Shown here piece after piece: positions 1 to 10,619 of a DNA stretch of 64,000 bases. This stretch comes from Gyromitra esculenta (Eukaryota; Ascomycota; Pezizomycetes; Pezizales; Discinaceae). The stretch's first letter is position 1. Every line of letters starts with the position of its first letter. The notes under the pieces are model-generated. The model did not search any database, was not told the DNA's origin, and worked only from the letters and a program-made list of their open reading frames with translations. Location of the stretch: positions 2,282,139 to 2,346,138 of the forward strand of contig JBCAML010000006.1 of the NCBI GenBank assembly GCA_038503075.1. Direction: 5' to 3'. Made by a program: the position numbers and the translations under genes.

Positions 1-1
1 T

Positions 2-244
2 GCAGATCTCCCGGATTTGTTGAGGAAGTATAAGTGGACATTCTATAACGATGATCTTGACGATGGGGTTTCGCCAATCATGAAATGGAATGCAGGGCTG
101 GGATTGAAGAATGGAGAACTGCAAGTTGTGTGTGTTAGACCGGACGGATATGTTGGGGCTGTGGGGAAGTGGGATAACAGCGGAGATGCAGGAGAGCCAA
201 AGACATGGTTGGAGAGCTACTTTGAAGGGTTTTTGCAAGGTTGA
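2..244 (+). CDS. FAD-dependent (phenol 2-monooxygenase-like) hydroxylase, C-terminal fragment
   Basis: The reading frame is open from base 2 to the TGA at 242-244, so only the last 80 residues of a longer gene lie in the window. The stretch VRPDGYVG followed by a short tail matches the C-terminal thioredoxin-like dimerisation domain of phenol hydroxylase-type flavin monooxygenases, where an RPDGYV(G/A) turn is very common. Such enzymes use FAD and NADPH to hydroxylate phenols or polyketide aromatics in the cytosol. The FAD-binding GxGxxG and the substrate domain would lie upstream and cannot be seen. The alternative is another member of the same flavoprotein superfamily; the substrate cannot be inferred from this part. 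Confidence 0.6.
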   Translation, partial: ADLPDLLRKYKWTFYNDDLDDGVSPIMKWNAGLGLKNGELQVVCVRPDGYVGAVGKWDNSGDAGEPKTWLESYFEGFLQG

Positions 245-650
245 TTATGTGGGGACTTGATTATTATGGATTGCTCATAAATAGGAAGAGACTATGAATG
301 GGTGCTTAGAAGATGTCTAGTTCGTATTTGCCTAGTATATTGGTCCAGGCAATTCGATATATCGAGCTGCATATGCATGAGGCTAAACCGGGGATCCAAA
401 GATTTGCCGAGCGCCACTCAAGTTCTGGATCAGTCCCGATGCTGTGGTTCACACGATTAATCAACACGGATACCTCACTGCCCTCAGACGAGAGTGGTCA
501 TCTGGGTAGAGCCTCATGTGAAAAGCATTGGTTTTAATTCTAATACTGCTACAAATGATAAGAAAGGGAAGGAAACCCGTAGACCCGTAATTCCAGAAAC
601 CCCACACCCCAAACCGTACTGTACAGGTAGAAAAAGAGAGGATATCCTGT
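245..650. other. Intergenic stretch, nothing recognised
   Basis: Only short overlapping open frames without recognisable motifs are present. This is probably the 3' flank of the monooxygenase gene and the downstream flank of the minus-strand gene. Confidence 0.5.
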
Positions 651-1106
651 CTAAACCATCATTCGTCGACTCTCAAACTCCCATCCACTCGCACCTGAAC
701 GCTTTTCGCCGCTGCATGCCCTGGACTGTTGTTGTGATTTGCTGTACGCTCTAGAGCTGGGCTTCACTAAGACGTATCCATCATCCTCCCATACGGCTTC
801 CCCCAGCCCGTCATCTTCGTCCTCGTCCTCGTCGGTATGTTCGTAATCATCGCCGAAAAAAAGGCTCTTTTCAACGTAGTTCCGATGATCTTGGTGGTTT
901 GCACCGAAAGTAGGGTTGTTGGACCAGTTTCGTAGCCGCCTCGTGAGCCTCTTTGGGATCTTGGCGATTTTGCTGTTGCCAACTGGCTCGGCGATAGCTT
1001 TAGGGATGAGCCTCATATCTTTTGGTTTTACCCGCCGTGGATGCGTAGAAGGAACGATGGAATGAGAGGAAGAGATAGGAGGAGGAGGAGGAGGGGAAAA
1101 GAGCAT
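651..1106 (-). CDS. Small hypothetical protein with acidic tract (151 aa)
   Basis: This is a single-exon frame on the minus strand and I recognise no family. The N-terminus has a run of prolines (coded by a GGA-rich tract on the plus strand at about 1078-1095). It is followed by a basic block (residues about 20-65, rich in K and R, including IPKRLTRRLRNW), then a strongly acidic DEDEDEDD cluster near residue 95, then a VWEDDGYVLV segment and a serine-rich tail. Alternation of basic and acidic blocks suggests a disordered, possibly nuclear protein. It could also be a chance frame; the charged blocks and the W/V core segment are the only arguments that it is real. Confidence 0.4.
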   Translation of the reverse strand: MLFSPPPPPPISSSHSIVPSTHPRRVKPKDMRLIPKAIAEPVGNSKIAKIPKRLTRRLRNWSNNPTFGANHQDHRNYVEKSLFFGDDYEHTDEDEDEDDGLGEAVWEDDGYVLVKPSSRAYSKSQQQSRACSGEKRSGASGWEFESRRMMV

Positions 1107-2077
1107 GTCGTTTTTGTTTAATTTTTTAAGGTCGATGAGAGGGAGCGTCTCGTTTTATTTATCGCTTCTGTGCCGGACTGAGGCGAGGGTAGGCTGATAT
1201 TATATTTTTCAAAGAGAGGGCTGGGTTTTTAAACTTTTCGGCGATACGTATGGTTTTTTGAGATCCCAGCCCGGGCGGGGTTGCAGTGGGAAAGAGGGAA
1301 CAAAGAGGTGGGCAGGGCGAAGGAGTTTTAAATGGGAGTCCAAAAACGAATTCTTGGGATTTTAGGTCCGATACGTTAATTTCAATTCTATCAGCCTCGT
1401 GGAGGGGAATATGTACAATCTCTTTTATAGAAGTCGGGTACGTCATGCATCGAATTATACTGTACGTGTTACACCGAATCAGATCACATCTCGGAGAAAC
1501 GGTCCTACTCTAATAACAGCCAACCGAGGATCATCGTGGGGTAGTGAATGGACGGTTATGTCCATCGAGGCTGGGCTGTTCAGACCAGATGGCTGAGAAA
1601 TTCAACGAGTGATAGTCCGTGATCACATATCCTGATGGCTTCGCAAAAGAAACAGCAGCTGCGCCCGGTATGGATATATACGGTATACGTGGGGCCACGC
1701 TCGGCAGCCACGGTGTTGTCTGTTTGCCCACGACCGAGACGTCAGCCAAATCAGACGTGGTCCGTTGCCATGGCTGAGTGCTGGCTCCAACAGCTTGACG
1801 GGAAACAATCGAGGGCCTGGATCAGACAGATGTTTGTCGGCTAACTTTCGCGTGATCAAGAAAGAGCCCTTGGGGGTGAGTTCTGTCATATCTTCAGATA
1901 GTTCAAAAGTTGTTCTTTTTTTGACCTTTTCCTCGTTGAATAGAAACAACATATCAATCTGTTTTGGCCAATCATGACAAGTCAGGGCATGGTGTGGGGA
2001 GTCCCCTACTCTTTGTACGACTCAATCAGCGGACAACGTCCCGTTCACCACTACGAGAAATGCATTATTGATCGACC
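1107..2077. other. Intergenic stretch, nothing recognised
   Basis: Several short frames on both strands overlap one another and show no motif or start context that would favour any of them. Confidence 0.5.
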
Positions 2078-2929
2078 ATGCCCCTCCTCAACCTTCCTGA
2101 AGAACTTCTACTCTATATCGCAGAATTTCTTGGGCTGCGTTACCCCAACTCCTTCCTACAGACCAATTGCCGTCTCGTGTCCCTCCTTCCATCGCTATTC
2201 TACAAGTTTGCAGTTTAGGATCAATAGGGACTCAAAGCAATCCACTGGACTGCTGCCAACTGACATAGCAGACTTGTCCATTTGCTTCTAAGAAACAATG
2301 TCGATACCACCGTGAAGCGAGACAACATGTTTGCGTGGGAAGCGATCCACTACGCCGTCTACTGTGGTCACATCGAAGTCGTGTCCCTGCTGCTGGGGGT
2401 AGGCTCAAGTATCGCGGTTCGAGATGGTGAGGGTCTGACTCTGCTACATTGGGTTATAATACAGCGTTAGTTATCGATTGCTCAATTGCTCCTGGGCAAA
2501 GGTGCGTCTCCCAGCGCCCAAAATGGTCATGGGCCAACTGCGCTGCATATAGTTGCGCTGTGTGGTACGTCCGGCGGTGAGATAAATGATCCGGTTGGGG
2601 TTCTCCTTGATGCTGGGGCGGACCTGTCTACACCCAATAGAGGTGGTAAAACGCCGCTGCACCAAATTGTTCAGGTTGACGGAGAGGAGATTGAGGCTGC
2701 CCGGCTGATGCTTGAGAAAGGAACTGATGTTACTCCGAGGGACGCGAATGGCCTGACACCATTTCATTGGATAACGAAAACGGGGCACTCTAGGATTGCG
2801 AAGCTGCTGCTCGGTCGTGGAGCTGATCCTAATGCTATAGATTGCGATGTGGACTCAACGCTTTTCTATGTAGCGGAAGCAAGCTGGAGAATATATTTCG
2901 GTCGTTTCGAGAATGTGGAGCAGCACTGA
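2078..2929 (+). pseudogene. F-box / ankyrin-repeat protein gene broken by four in-frame stops
   Basis: One unbroken frame runs from ATG 2078 to TGA 2927-2929, apart from stops at 2216 (TAG), 2225 (TAG), 2261 (TGA) and 2468 (TAG). The first 46 codons begin with an F-box-like helix (LPEELLLYIAEFL). Beyond the stops, ankyrin repeats follow in the same frame: HSRLVHLLL, AIHYAVYCGHIEVVSLLL, a repeat running across the 2468 stop into AQLLLGKGA, ALHIVALCG...LLDAGAD, PLHQIV...LMLEKGTD and PFHWITKTGHSRIAKLLL. Homology crosses every stop without a frame change, so these are nonsense mutations rather than introns. All four could come from CAG or CGA by C-to-T change. Such proteins would normally link targets to an SCF ubiquitin ligase. 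The product as written would be 46 aa. Confidence 0.82.
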
Positions 2930-5900
2930 AAGGGAAATGAATAAACCTGCTGAGCTTGGGGTCAGTGAGTTAAATTTTGACTGGTATATAGATCTGTTAG
3001 ACTTACATATGATTAGATCGCCAATGAATTCATAGGTAATCCATGGGGTCTTGATAAGAGTAGAAGATGATAGCTGCCTGTATCTCATAACTGGTGCTCT
3101 TTTCACGTGGGTTGGTGGTGGGCTGAGGGGAGTTTCTTATCGTACAGCTGAGCCTTGTGATTAGGTATTCCTATTATTAGCGAGGCCTGTGGGAAGATGA
3201 ATTCCTGTTCCGGATAAGTGTCTCCTAAGTTGTGCGAAGGATGGTAAACTCCCTGAAGAAAAAAAAGAAAAAGAGAAAAACGAAAGAAAAAAACATCTTA
3301 GACCTTTAGGATCCCATTATAACCCTTTTACCCGTTCTTCATCCGCTTCTTCTACTCCCTCAGCTCGAACCTTCTTACGCCCGGACGGAGACTTGAATAA
3401 GACCGTTTCTCCAGATCCTTGTTAAAATGACGTGTGTTGTGCGAAGAGCTAATATCTGTACTACTTCCCCATTATGGTTAACGCAGGAACTAATACCCAT
3501 CCCCCTGAGTAAAGACCCATAGGCCTTCTGTGCTAGATTTTGGGTTTTGGCTAGTGATGTGGTACAGTCCTCGGCGGAACAACAAGGGTAGGCGAGCCCC
3601 TCGAGCAGGGTAGAGAAGCTATTGCTTGTTACTAAAGACCAATAGGTTCTTCCGGTGGAGACTTATCATGATTCTATTCTTAAAGGAAGTTTCATGCACT
3701 CTACATGAGTATCCACTCGTTTTACAATATATTCTGGTTCTAGCTTGGATGCAGAGCGCACCGTCCGTGCACTAAAAATTAGAGACACAATTGCTACCAG
3801 CGCGGGTGCTATCAAAAGGGTTTGAAAATTGTAGGGTAGGGAAATCAAGGCTTACAATTGATAAACTTAAGATTTAGGATCATTTCGACTCCAGAAAGAA
3901 GAGTATATGTCGGGTCTAGGTTAATTTAAGAGTACGAGGCGTTTTTAGCACTAGGAGGCGGTATATAGGTATCAAATGGCGAACTGTAGCTATTCCTCGA
4001 GTGACGGTTCATGAAGGATAAATGAAACGATTATTTCCATCAGAGAAGTTGAGCTGGGAAAGATAAAACTCCCCTAAACTATCATTAGCATTGATGAGCA
4101 AGAAGGCTTGTCTCATAAACAAGAAAAACAAAAGCGAACAGGTCTTGGCAAGGCTGTAGCATACTACAGGGGATAAAGTCTCCAACCGCAAGATTACATA
4201 TACCTACTCTACATCCTACCGAAATCAATTTCTGATATAAAACCGCTATTTTTGTAGACTGAGATTAGTTAATAAGGGTGATGGGTAAGATCTATGTTCG
4301 GTCATCCCTAGCCTAGATCCTTGATTTCGTATGGGTCATTTAGAGACAATGGTACTGATTCTTGGCTTTTCAGCATCATGTATTCTGAAACAATGTAGTT
4401 TATGATTCGATGTGAGTCTCTCCGGGAATCCAGAAAACCCATTGAGCCAGGTCAACAACCATATCGTATGCCAACTCGTACGTGTTCCTCGTAAGTTCAT
4501 CACGAGATCCTAGTCTCGTCACTTCGTGTTACTTGAGCCTCGGTATGAATCCCAAGTCCCTTTGAAATTGCTCCAGCCAGTCAGCTGTTAGCTGTCAAAG
4601 TATCCAAGGTAGCAGATCTTAGTTATGAGGTGAGAGTTCAGGCAGTAAATACCGGCAGGGAAAGTATAGGCACATTTAAAAAAGCGGGCGGGTTTAGTCT
4701 AAACATCGATTAGACCATGCACGAATCGATGAATGAGAAGGGTCCGGAGGTCCACTCCTAAATGCAAGCTCAAGGTTACTGGCTTTGCAAGGATAAACCG
4801 CGATTTAGGCGGTCCTAACGAAACTCAACAGCCAAGAGCTGGGCTCATCTCTAATGGTGCTAGTTTGAGTAATCTGAAAAGCGGCCTACACCACGAGATG
4901 TGCATAGGCTTATTTGCAAGATGCTGACATTGAAACACATAAGTATTTCTATATTGGTTTTTATCATGCTCGGTACGTTCCATCCTAGAGTTCTCGGATG
5001 CGTCGTAATACCGATATCAAGATATTACCAGCTGTCTGGGATTCCGTGGAAGCTCTGACCAAGACCCTTCCAGAACCCTGACACCCGGTATTCTTCCCGA
5101 ACCACGCTCACAAAGTGGTTACGAGCCAAAATCCGTGGCCTGATATCGCGTAGTGCGGATAATAACGTCAAACCGCAAGCAGGGATTTAAGTGATATATT
5201 TGTGTTTGTAAAGTAGAGTGTGTGTATAATATATAGGTGCGTAGCTTTGAACAAGTTATTGGAAATAGAGCTGATGGGAAAATGTCAATTATCACGAAAA
5301 CTTGAGATTGTGTTTGATAGATCACTCACTTAGGATCATAGTCTGAGAGATTCTTTGTAGATTCTCATAGCTGGTGTGTTCTTAAATGCTAGTTATTTTC
5401 CATAACCCATGCTTGCGCCATGACGGACTCGGCACCAGCCACGTGAACCCCACATTTCGGTTTCGGTTACATAACCCTCTAGGTTATCTTACCCCGTACT
5501 GGAGTTCGGCTAGACTGCTTGAAGGAGGAGGGAGTGGAGGAGAAAGATCATGAAGAGGTAAAATAGATTGGGAAGGCTACCAGACCCAGGATTCTCGCTA
5601 CTTAACGGGAGTTCTTATCAATAAACACGATGGATCTGCCTTAGCATGGGAGCAACAACAGGGTATTCGGGGCAGTCGGGAAGCTGGAGGCAAGAGAGAG
5701 AGTACATGTACCTACATGGACGAACAGGACAGGTGGGAGCAAAAGAAAGAAAGAAAAGAGAGGGGAAAGCTCGCTTCGCTTTCTCCGTGTGCCAGCTATT
5801 TGAAATCGAGGCTACCACGGAACGAACTACCGTACCATAGCCACGTTTCGCTCCTTCAAATTATATTTATCAATCGACCCAAACCCCGTCAAGTTGCTTC

Positions 5901-6050
5901 TTATCCTGTACGTCCACCAAGCTCGAACTCGATCTCTGATCAAGATCTTCACTTGAAAATATCACCATCTACGGACTGGCATCTTAAATAACCCAAATTA
6001 CTTTGTGTTCGGTTCCCTCCAATAGTAGATAAGGAGTTCAATCTTAAGCT
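2930..6050. other. Long gene-free stretch
   Basis: About 3.1 kb holds no frame above about 90 codons and nothing with recognisable protein motifs. Stop codons are dense in all frames. The last few hundred bases before 6051 include a purine-rich tract (about 5520-5770) and are probably the promoter and leader of the zinc-finger gene. No RNA gene was recognised. Confidence 0.5.
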
Positions 6051-7192
6051 ATGGAATCCCTCTCAAAGCAACAGCAGAAGCCTTCTCGAAAGTACTTTTG
6101 TGATTTTCTCCATTGTGGGAAATCTTTCACTCGAGCAGAGCACCTTCAACGTCACGAATTGAACCACCGTGACTCACCAAACACGTGCAAAAGGTGTTCG
6201 GCACATTTTGCAAGGCCAGACTTATTGGGTCAGTAATGATCTCCAATTGTGACCTGATCTTAACTTCTGTACCTATTCCAGTACAATTATTTTGCTAATT
6301 CTGAACAGAAAGACACATGGAACGACACTCACAAAAGGACAAAGAAGCTGGTGGAGAAGGGCTGGGTATCCTCGTTACGCGGAAACGTTGCTGGCGTGAC
6401 GAGAACGGAAATATTACAACGAAACGTCCAGCATCTAGCGTGGCAGCTATTGGAAAGGCTCTTGAAGCCCAGCGACAGAAACGGGGTTATAGCAGTGATG
6501 AAAGCGGATCGGGTAGCGGTTGGGATAATGCTGCAGGACCAATTTCGCTACCTTACTCGCCGAATTTTTCTTGTCAGACCCAAATAGAGGACGCAAAAGT
6601 TCATAATTTGTCCGGAAGATCACTATATCAAGGGCAGCCAGAGGCACAACTTCAGAATATGCCAAGTAATGAGTTTCTTACTATAACAGCTCACCTACCA
6701 CAACCAGGCTATCAGCTTGGTCCAACCATCCAAGGTGTGATAGCTTTGCCGGTGGATGAGATACTTGCATCTCCCCAAGCCGATTTTGATGATATCTACA
6801 GTTCCGGTGCAATTCAGAATTTCGACACGCCGTTCACATCATTAGGGAATTACAATTGGCTTTTCGAAGAATTGAAAGCATTGGGAGATAGCCAAGAAGA
6901 AAGCAGTATCCGACTTAATCAAAGCCTCGCGGTGGGCTCAAGCCAAGTAGATGCAAACAAGACAGTGGAGCTGGCATATGGTGGTAATAACGGAGATTTA
7001 ACCTCACTGGGGAATGGACACGAGTTTCTCAATTTCGAAGTTAAACCTCTATCACAGCAACAGCAACAGTATCTTTCGCAGAATTTTCATAGTCTCGAGC
7101 AACAGCTAGAGCAAAACTCGGAAGAAATAGCTTCCGAGCAGTGGGTATTTTCCCCAAGCGACCCCATTGGTGCTAGGTCACCGGGATTCTAA
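6051..7192 (+). CDS. C2H2 zinc-finger transcription factor (353 aa, two exons)
   Basis: Exons are 6051-6228 and 6309-7192. The 80 bp intron (GTCAGT...CTAAT...ACAG) joins DLL to ERHMERH in frame and restores a complete second finger. Finger 1 (residues about 17-41) is C-x4-C-x12-H-x3-H with CGKSFTRAEHLQRH. Finger 2 (about 46-66) is C-x2-C-x12-H-x3-H ending RHMERH. A basic motif, TRKRCWRDENGNI, follows and may serve as a nuclear localisation signal. The rest is low-complexity and rich in Q, S and N, with a poly-Q patch near residue 300, typical of activation regions. Many fungal regulators with this N-terminal finger pair carry a long fungal-specific regulatory domain; none is seen here. The neighbourhood gives no hint about its targets. 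Confidence 0.85.
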
Positions 7193-8533
7193 TAGTAATG
7201 CTACGAGCATCAGCACCGCATGTCGAACATGAAAAAATTCTCACGTTTCTGAAAAACCACCTCCACAGAGACCCTTGTACTACGTCATCACAAACGCGGC
7301 ATTGAAGTACCTCACTTTACGTTGCTAGATCTCACTGTACGCCATCCACCCCACTCTCAGAATTGCCTCAGATGATCCACTTCTAGGTGTTGATAAAGTT
7401 ACAAGACAGCAGATTCTTGAATTGATCGGACCACGGCGCCTTCTACGATTGGGAGTCATCGACGTGCATAATTTGTGGGAATTCATTCGTTATGGTAGAT
7501 TTTTCCTTACAACAAATTTTAGGTAGTGCCAGGAACTCAAAGTTGCACCCATATTCCGTCCATTACTGCAAATTTCCATTATATCGAGGTTCCTTATATC
7601 AACGCCCGACTGTAGACAGCCATTCGATCCAAGCCTTATGAACGCTTGCCTCTAGTGAGGGCACTAATGTTTAGCACAACGTGTTAGTCTCGTGCCAAGC
7701 CCTCTCACGCAGCTTGCTGTGAATCGTAGGGCAGCAACCAACGGCACTAGGGATGGGGACGAGCCTAGAAATGTGGGATAGAAAGCTGTCAACCGATTTT
7801 TTTGTCCGGAAAGCTAGGGATTGGGATGGAGTAGCATGACATAGTATGTTCATTCCACTGAATATTTATGAATTCATAAGCCGCTATTTCGCTTCAGTTT
7901 GTGGAAGGGTTATTGGCAGATGGATGCGCAAACTCATTGTAGGCGGAGAGAATTTCAGGCTAAGGTATGCAGAAGACTCGCTTACTAGTGGATTGATAGA
8001 GGATAAATACTAGCGTTCGCAAAATCTTACGTCCTTGCTCTTTCGGCCTGCCACATGTTGCGTGCAATCTCTCCCCTACAGACGTTCCCGACCTGTAAAC
8101 AAGGCGTAATTGGTAGAGTGGTGGCGGTAGTGGTGTGAGGAGCGCGCGAGGAGATAGAGGCGGGAATGAGGATTAATGAGGATGAGATGATGTAACGCTG
8201 TAATAGGAGGTGTGACCAATTTGAGTGACCCAGCCAAATGGGATTCACGGATAGATAGATAAAGGACCGTAGTTGCGATGGGAGAATGTACGAATTACGA
8301 GTGATGAGTCATGACTACATTTCGGTTAGAACCGGTTCACAACAAATACCACACGAACATGTAATACTCAGCAGGCGATGCTGGCAGCTGTGCATGCATA
8401 TAGGGTTTGATCAATTAAAATAGATTGCATCTTGATCGAAATCAACTGTTTCGCTTAGTCATCAAGAAATAAGTTTGAGCGGGATTGCATACTTATGTAT
8501 TTAATAGAATTCAGATGGGTTGGGCTTCGCGAA
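7193..8533. other. Intergenic stretch, nothing recognised
   Basis: This is the 3' flank of the zinc-finger gene followed by DNA with only short, motif-free frames on both strands. Confidence 0.5.
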
Positions 8534-8694
8534 TATACAGCATACGGCAAAAAAAGATCGAGAAACCAGGACCCACTGAGAGGGCTCTGTGGCCAACCAA
8601 CTGCTAGAACCTTCCTCGAAAACTCTAGGGAGCCAATAACAGTCCCGGATCCCGAGTCTCCCTTTTCTCGATCTTTTTTGCCGTACGCTGTATA
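8534..8694. mobile_element. MITE-like palindromic element (161 bp)
   Basis: The left arm at 8534-8565 (starting TATACAGCATACGGC) and the right arm at 8664-8694 (ending GCCGTACGCTGTATA) are inverted copies over about 31 bp, with one substitution and one A/T-run indel. The core of about 98 bp has no coding capacity. Ends within TATA would allow a TA target duplication as in Tc1/mariner MITEs, but the exact boundary is ambiguous. Confidence 0.65.
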
Positions 8695-10526
8695 CCGCAG
8701 GAACCATGGACTCGGTATGGTTTGTGCACGTGCTATGGATGCCAAGGTAAGTCTGTGGGCATGTGGCGGTACAAGTAAAAGATGTTAACTTCCCACACCT
8801 CCATAACTTTCTGTGAGACCCGATTAAAGCCCTAATGAGCTAAGAATGCTAGGTATTAAATATTAAACAAAGTTAGCTCGCAAAAGGACGAAACTCAAAC
8901 GAGCTTGAGCCCCCCGGGAAAAAGGCTGCACTGCCACCTGTCCACAGACTTATCTTGGTATCCGTAGTACATATCCCTTCATTCATTTTCAGGCACGCTA
9001 TCTAAACCCGAAAGGGTAGCAAATAGTTGGTATCACACTGCAAAAGTAGTGAAGTCACCAGAAAAAGGCTCTACATCATCTTTTATGAACTGGCTACCTC
9101 CAAATTGGACTCCCTCCCTCAAGTAGTTTCCTGTATAAAGATGTGTGGAACGCGGGGCATAGCAAGGGATAGCTACGGCTTCACAGCAACCCCTTGTAGG
9201 GTAGTGAGATAACTACTAACCAAAAAAAAGAGTTTGTGACGGGGGTGAAATTGGATGACAACCAAATCGACATTTCGGAGACTACAACCTACGGAATTTA
9301 ACACCGATAATTATAAATTATAGACTAATGTATATGGTGCGCGTATACCTAAAGGTGTACCACGTTTTTAAGGCGATATTCCAACCCCCACGGTCGACCA
9401 ACTTATCCAGGAAAAGATACATAGTCTGGGAATATATTAATAAAGCTCTGTATCTTTTTACAGGCTACTTCAGCTAGTGGTTGTGGTGGAATAAAACTTC
9501 ATTTTTGGCTGTGAAATGCGCAAAGTGGAACGTTCTAAGTAATACTCAAGTCATGACCAGATATACGCAGAGTCCATTATTATCCTTTCAAAGTTTTGAG
9601 AGTGAATTTAAGTATTCCTATACATAAATTGTGGGTATCAAAAAGGGCTTCATTTTGGGAGCAATTTCAATGGTGATATCTACCCTGAAATGTTCTTTAT
9701 AAAATTTAATGAAGGGCTTGGCATTCCAAGCAAGGTAAAGGGTATGCCTGGTAAGACAAAGGCGTTCCACCACGGAATTTTATTGGTCCACATTTATGAG
9801 TGCGCGCACCATAGATAGAATACATGTAGTTATAAAATAAATAGCAGTGGTAAGTTGATTGTGGGTTGGGGAATTGTGTTGTTAATGGGGTGTGGTTGCT
9901 ACCGAGTTTACCCACGTCACAAACTTTATTTTTTAGCAAGTACACAGGTACCTAAGATGAATTCTACAAAGCATACAGGTACTACAGTACGGGAAAGCTG
10001 GATGTTTTTGGTACGGCATTGGTGCGGTATTCTGGAGAATGCTAGATTAAGTCGGCTGTGTTACAGGACTTTTTGCCCAACTCGGTAGCATTTCCAACTA
10101 AACCCGTATTTCTCACCGATGCGGTAGTGAAAACACCCCTCTTTCCGCCACTGTAGTACAGTTTATACATACCTATCTGTGGGATCTCAGGGGCGTCGGT
10201 TATGGATGGATAGATATCGACAATTCTCGCTAAGATTCCGGTAACACATGGCATGAGGCTCCTCTCTACGTTCCACAACCTTTCGCTGCTGACCTGGAGT
10301 GATGAGTTAATCGGATTGTTATTGGATATACCTGTGAGGTTTTCCCTACTCAAACGATATAGGTAAGCATTTGGGATATTAGAGGATATAATTCATGGTG
10401 ATCGAGCTAGATAGGCAGGAGAGATGCCGCTACCCAGCGATTGCTTCGTCAGGGAAAAGTCACGAGAATGGTGCAGATGACTTTCCGTGATAGGCTGGCC
10501 ATCGAGAGATATACTAATCTGTCTCC
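8695..10526. other. Intergenic stretch, nothing recognised
   Basis: AT-leaning DNA with scattered short frames and no protein motifs, RNA genes or clear repeats. Confidence 0.5.
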
Positions 10527-10619
10527 TCCCTTCGTATTACCCCTCTCTCCACCACTTCACTCCCCTTTCTCTTTATCAATTACCAATTATCATCATTACT
10601 ATCGCTATCACCATTCGCA
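10527..10619 (+). promoter_or_regulatory. Pyrimidine-rich promoter/leader of the xanthine dehydrogenase gene
   Basis: The 90 bases before the start codon are almost all C and T on the plus strand, then CAT/TAT-rich, ending CATTCGCA-ATGG. CT-rich tracts just upstream of the start are common in filamentous fungal promoters and mark transcription starts. No TATA box is evident. Confidence 0.5.

Noticed and set aside
2214..2268. A possible 55 bp intron (GTTTAG...CTGACATAG) that would remove three of the ankyrin-gene stops
   Set aside because: Removing it shifts the frame away from the ankyrin repeats, and it deletes the readable ankyrin phrase AIHWTAAN. The 2468 stop would remain anyway.
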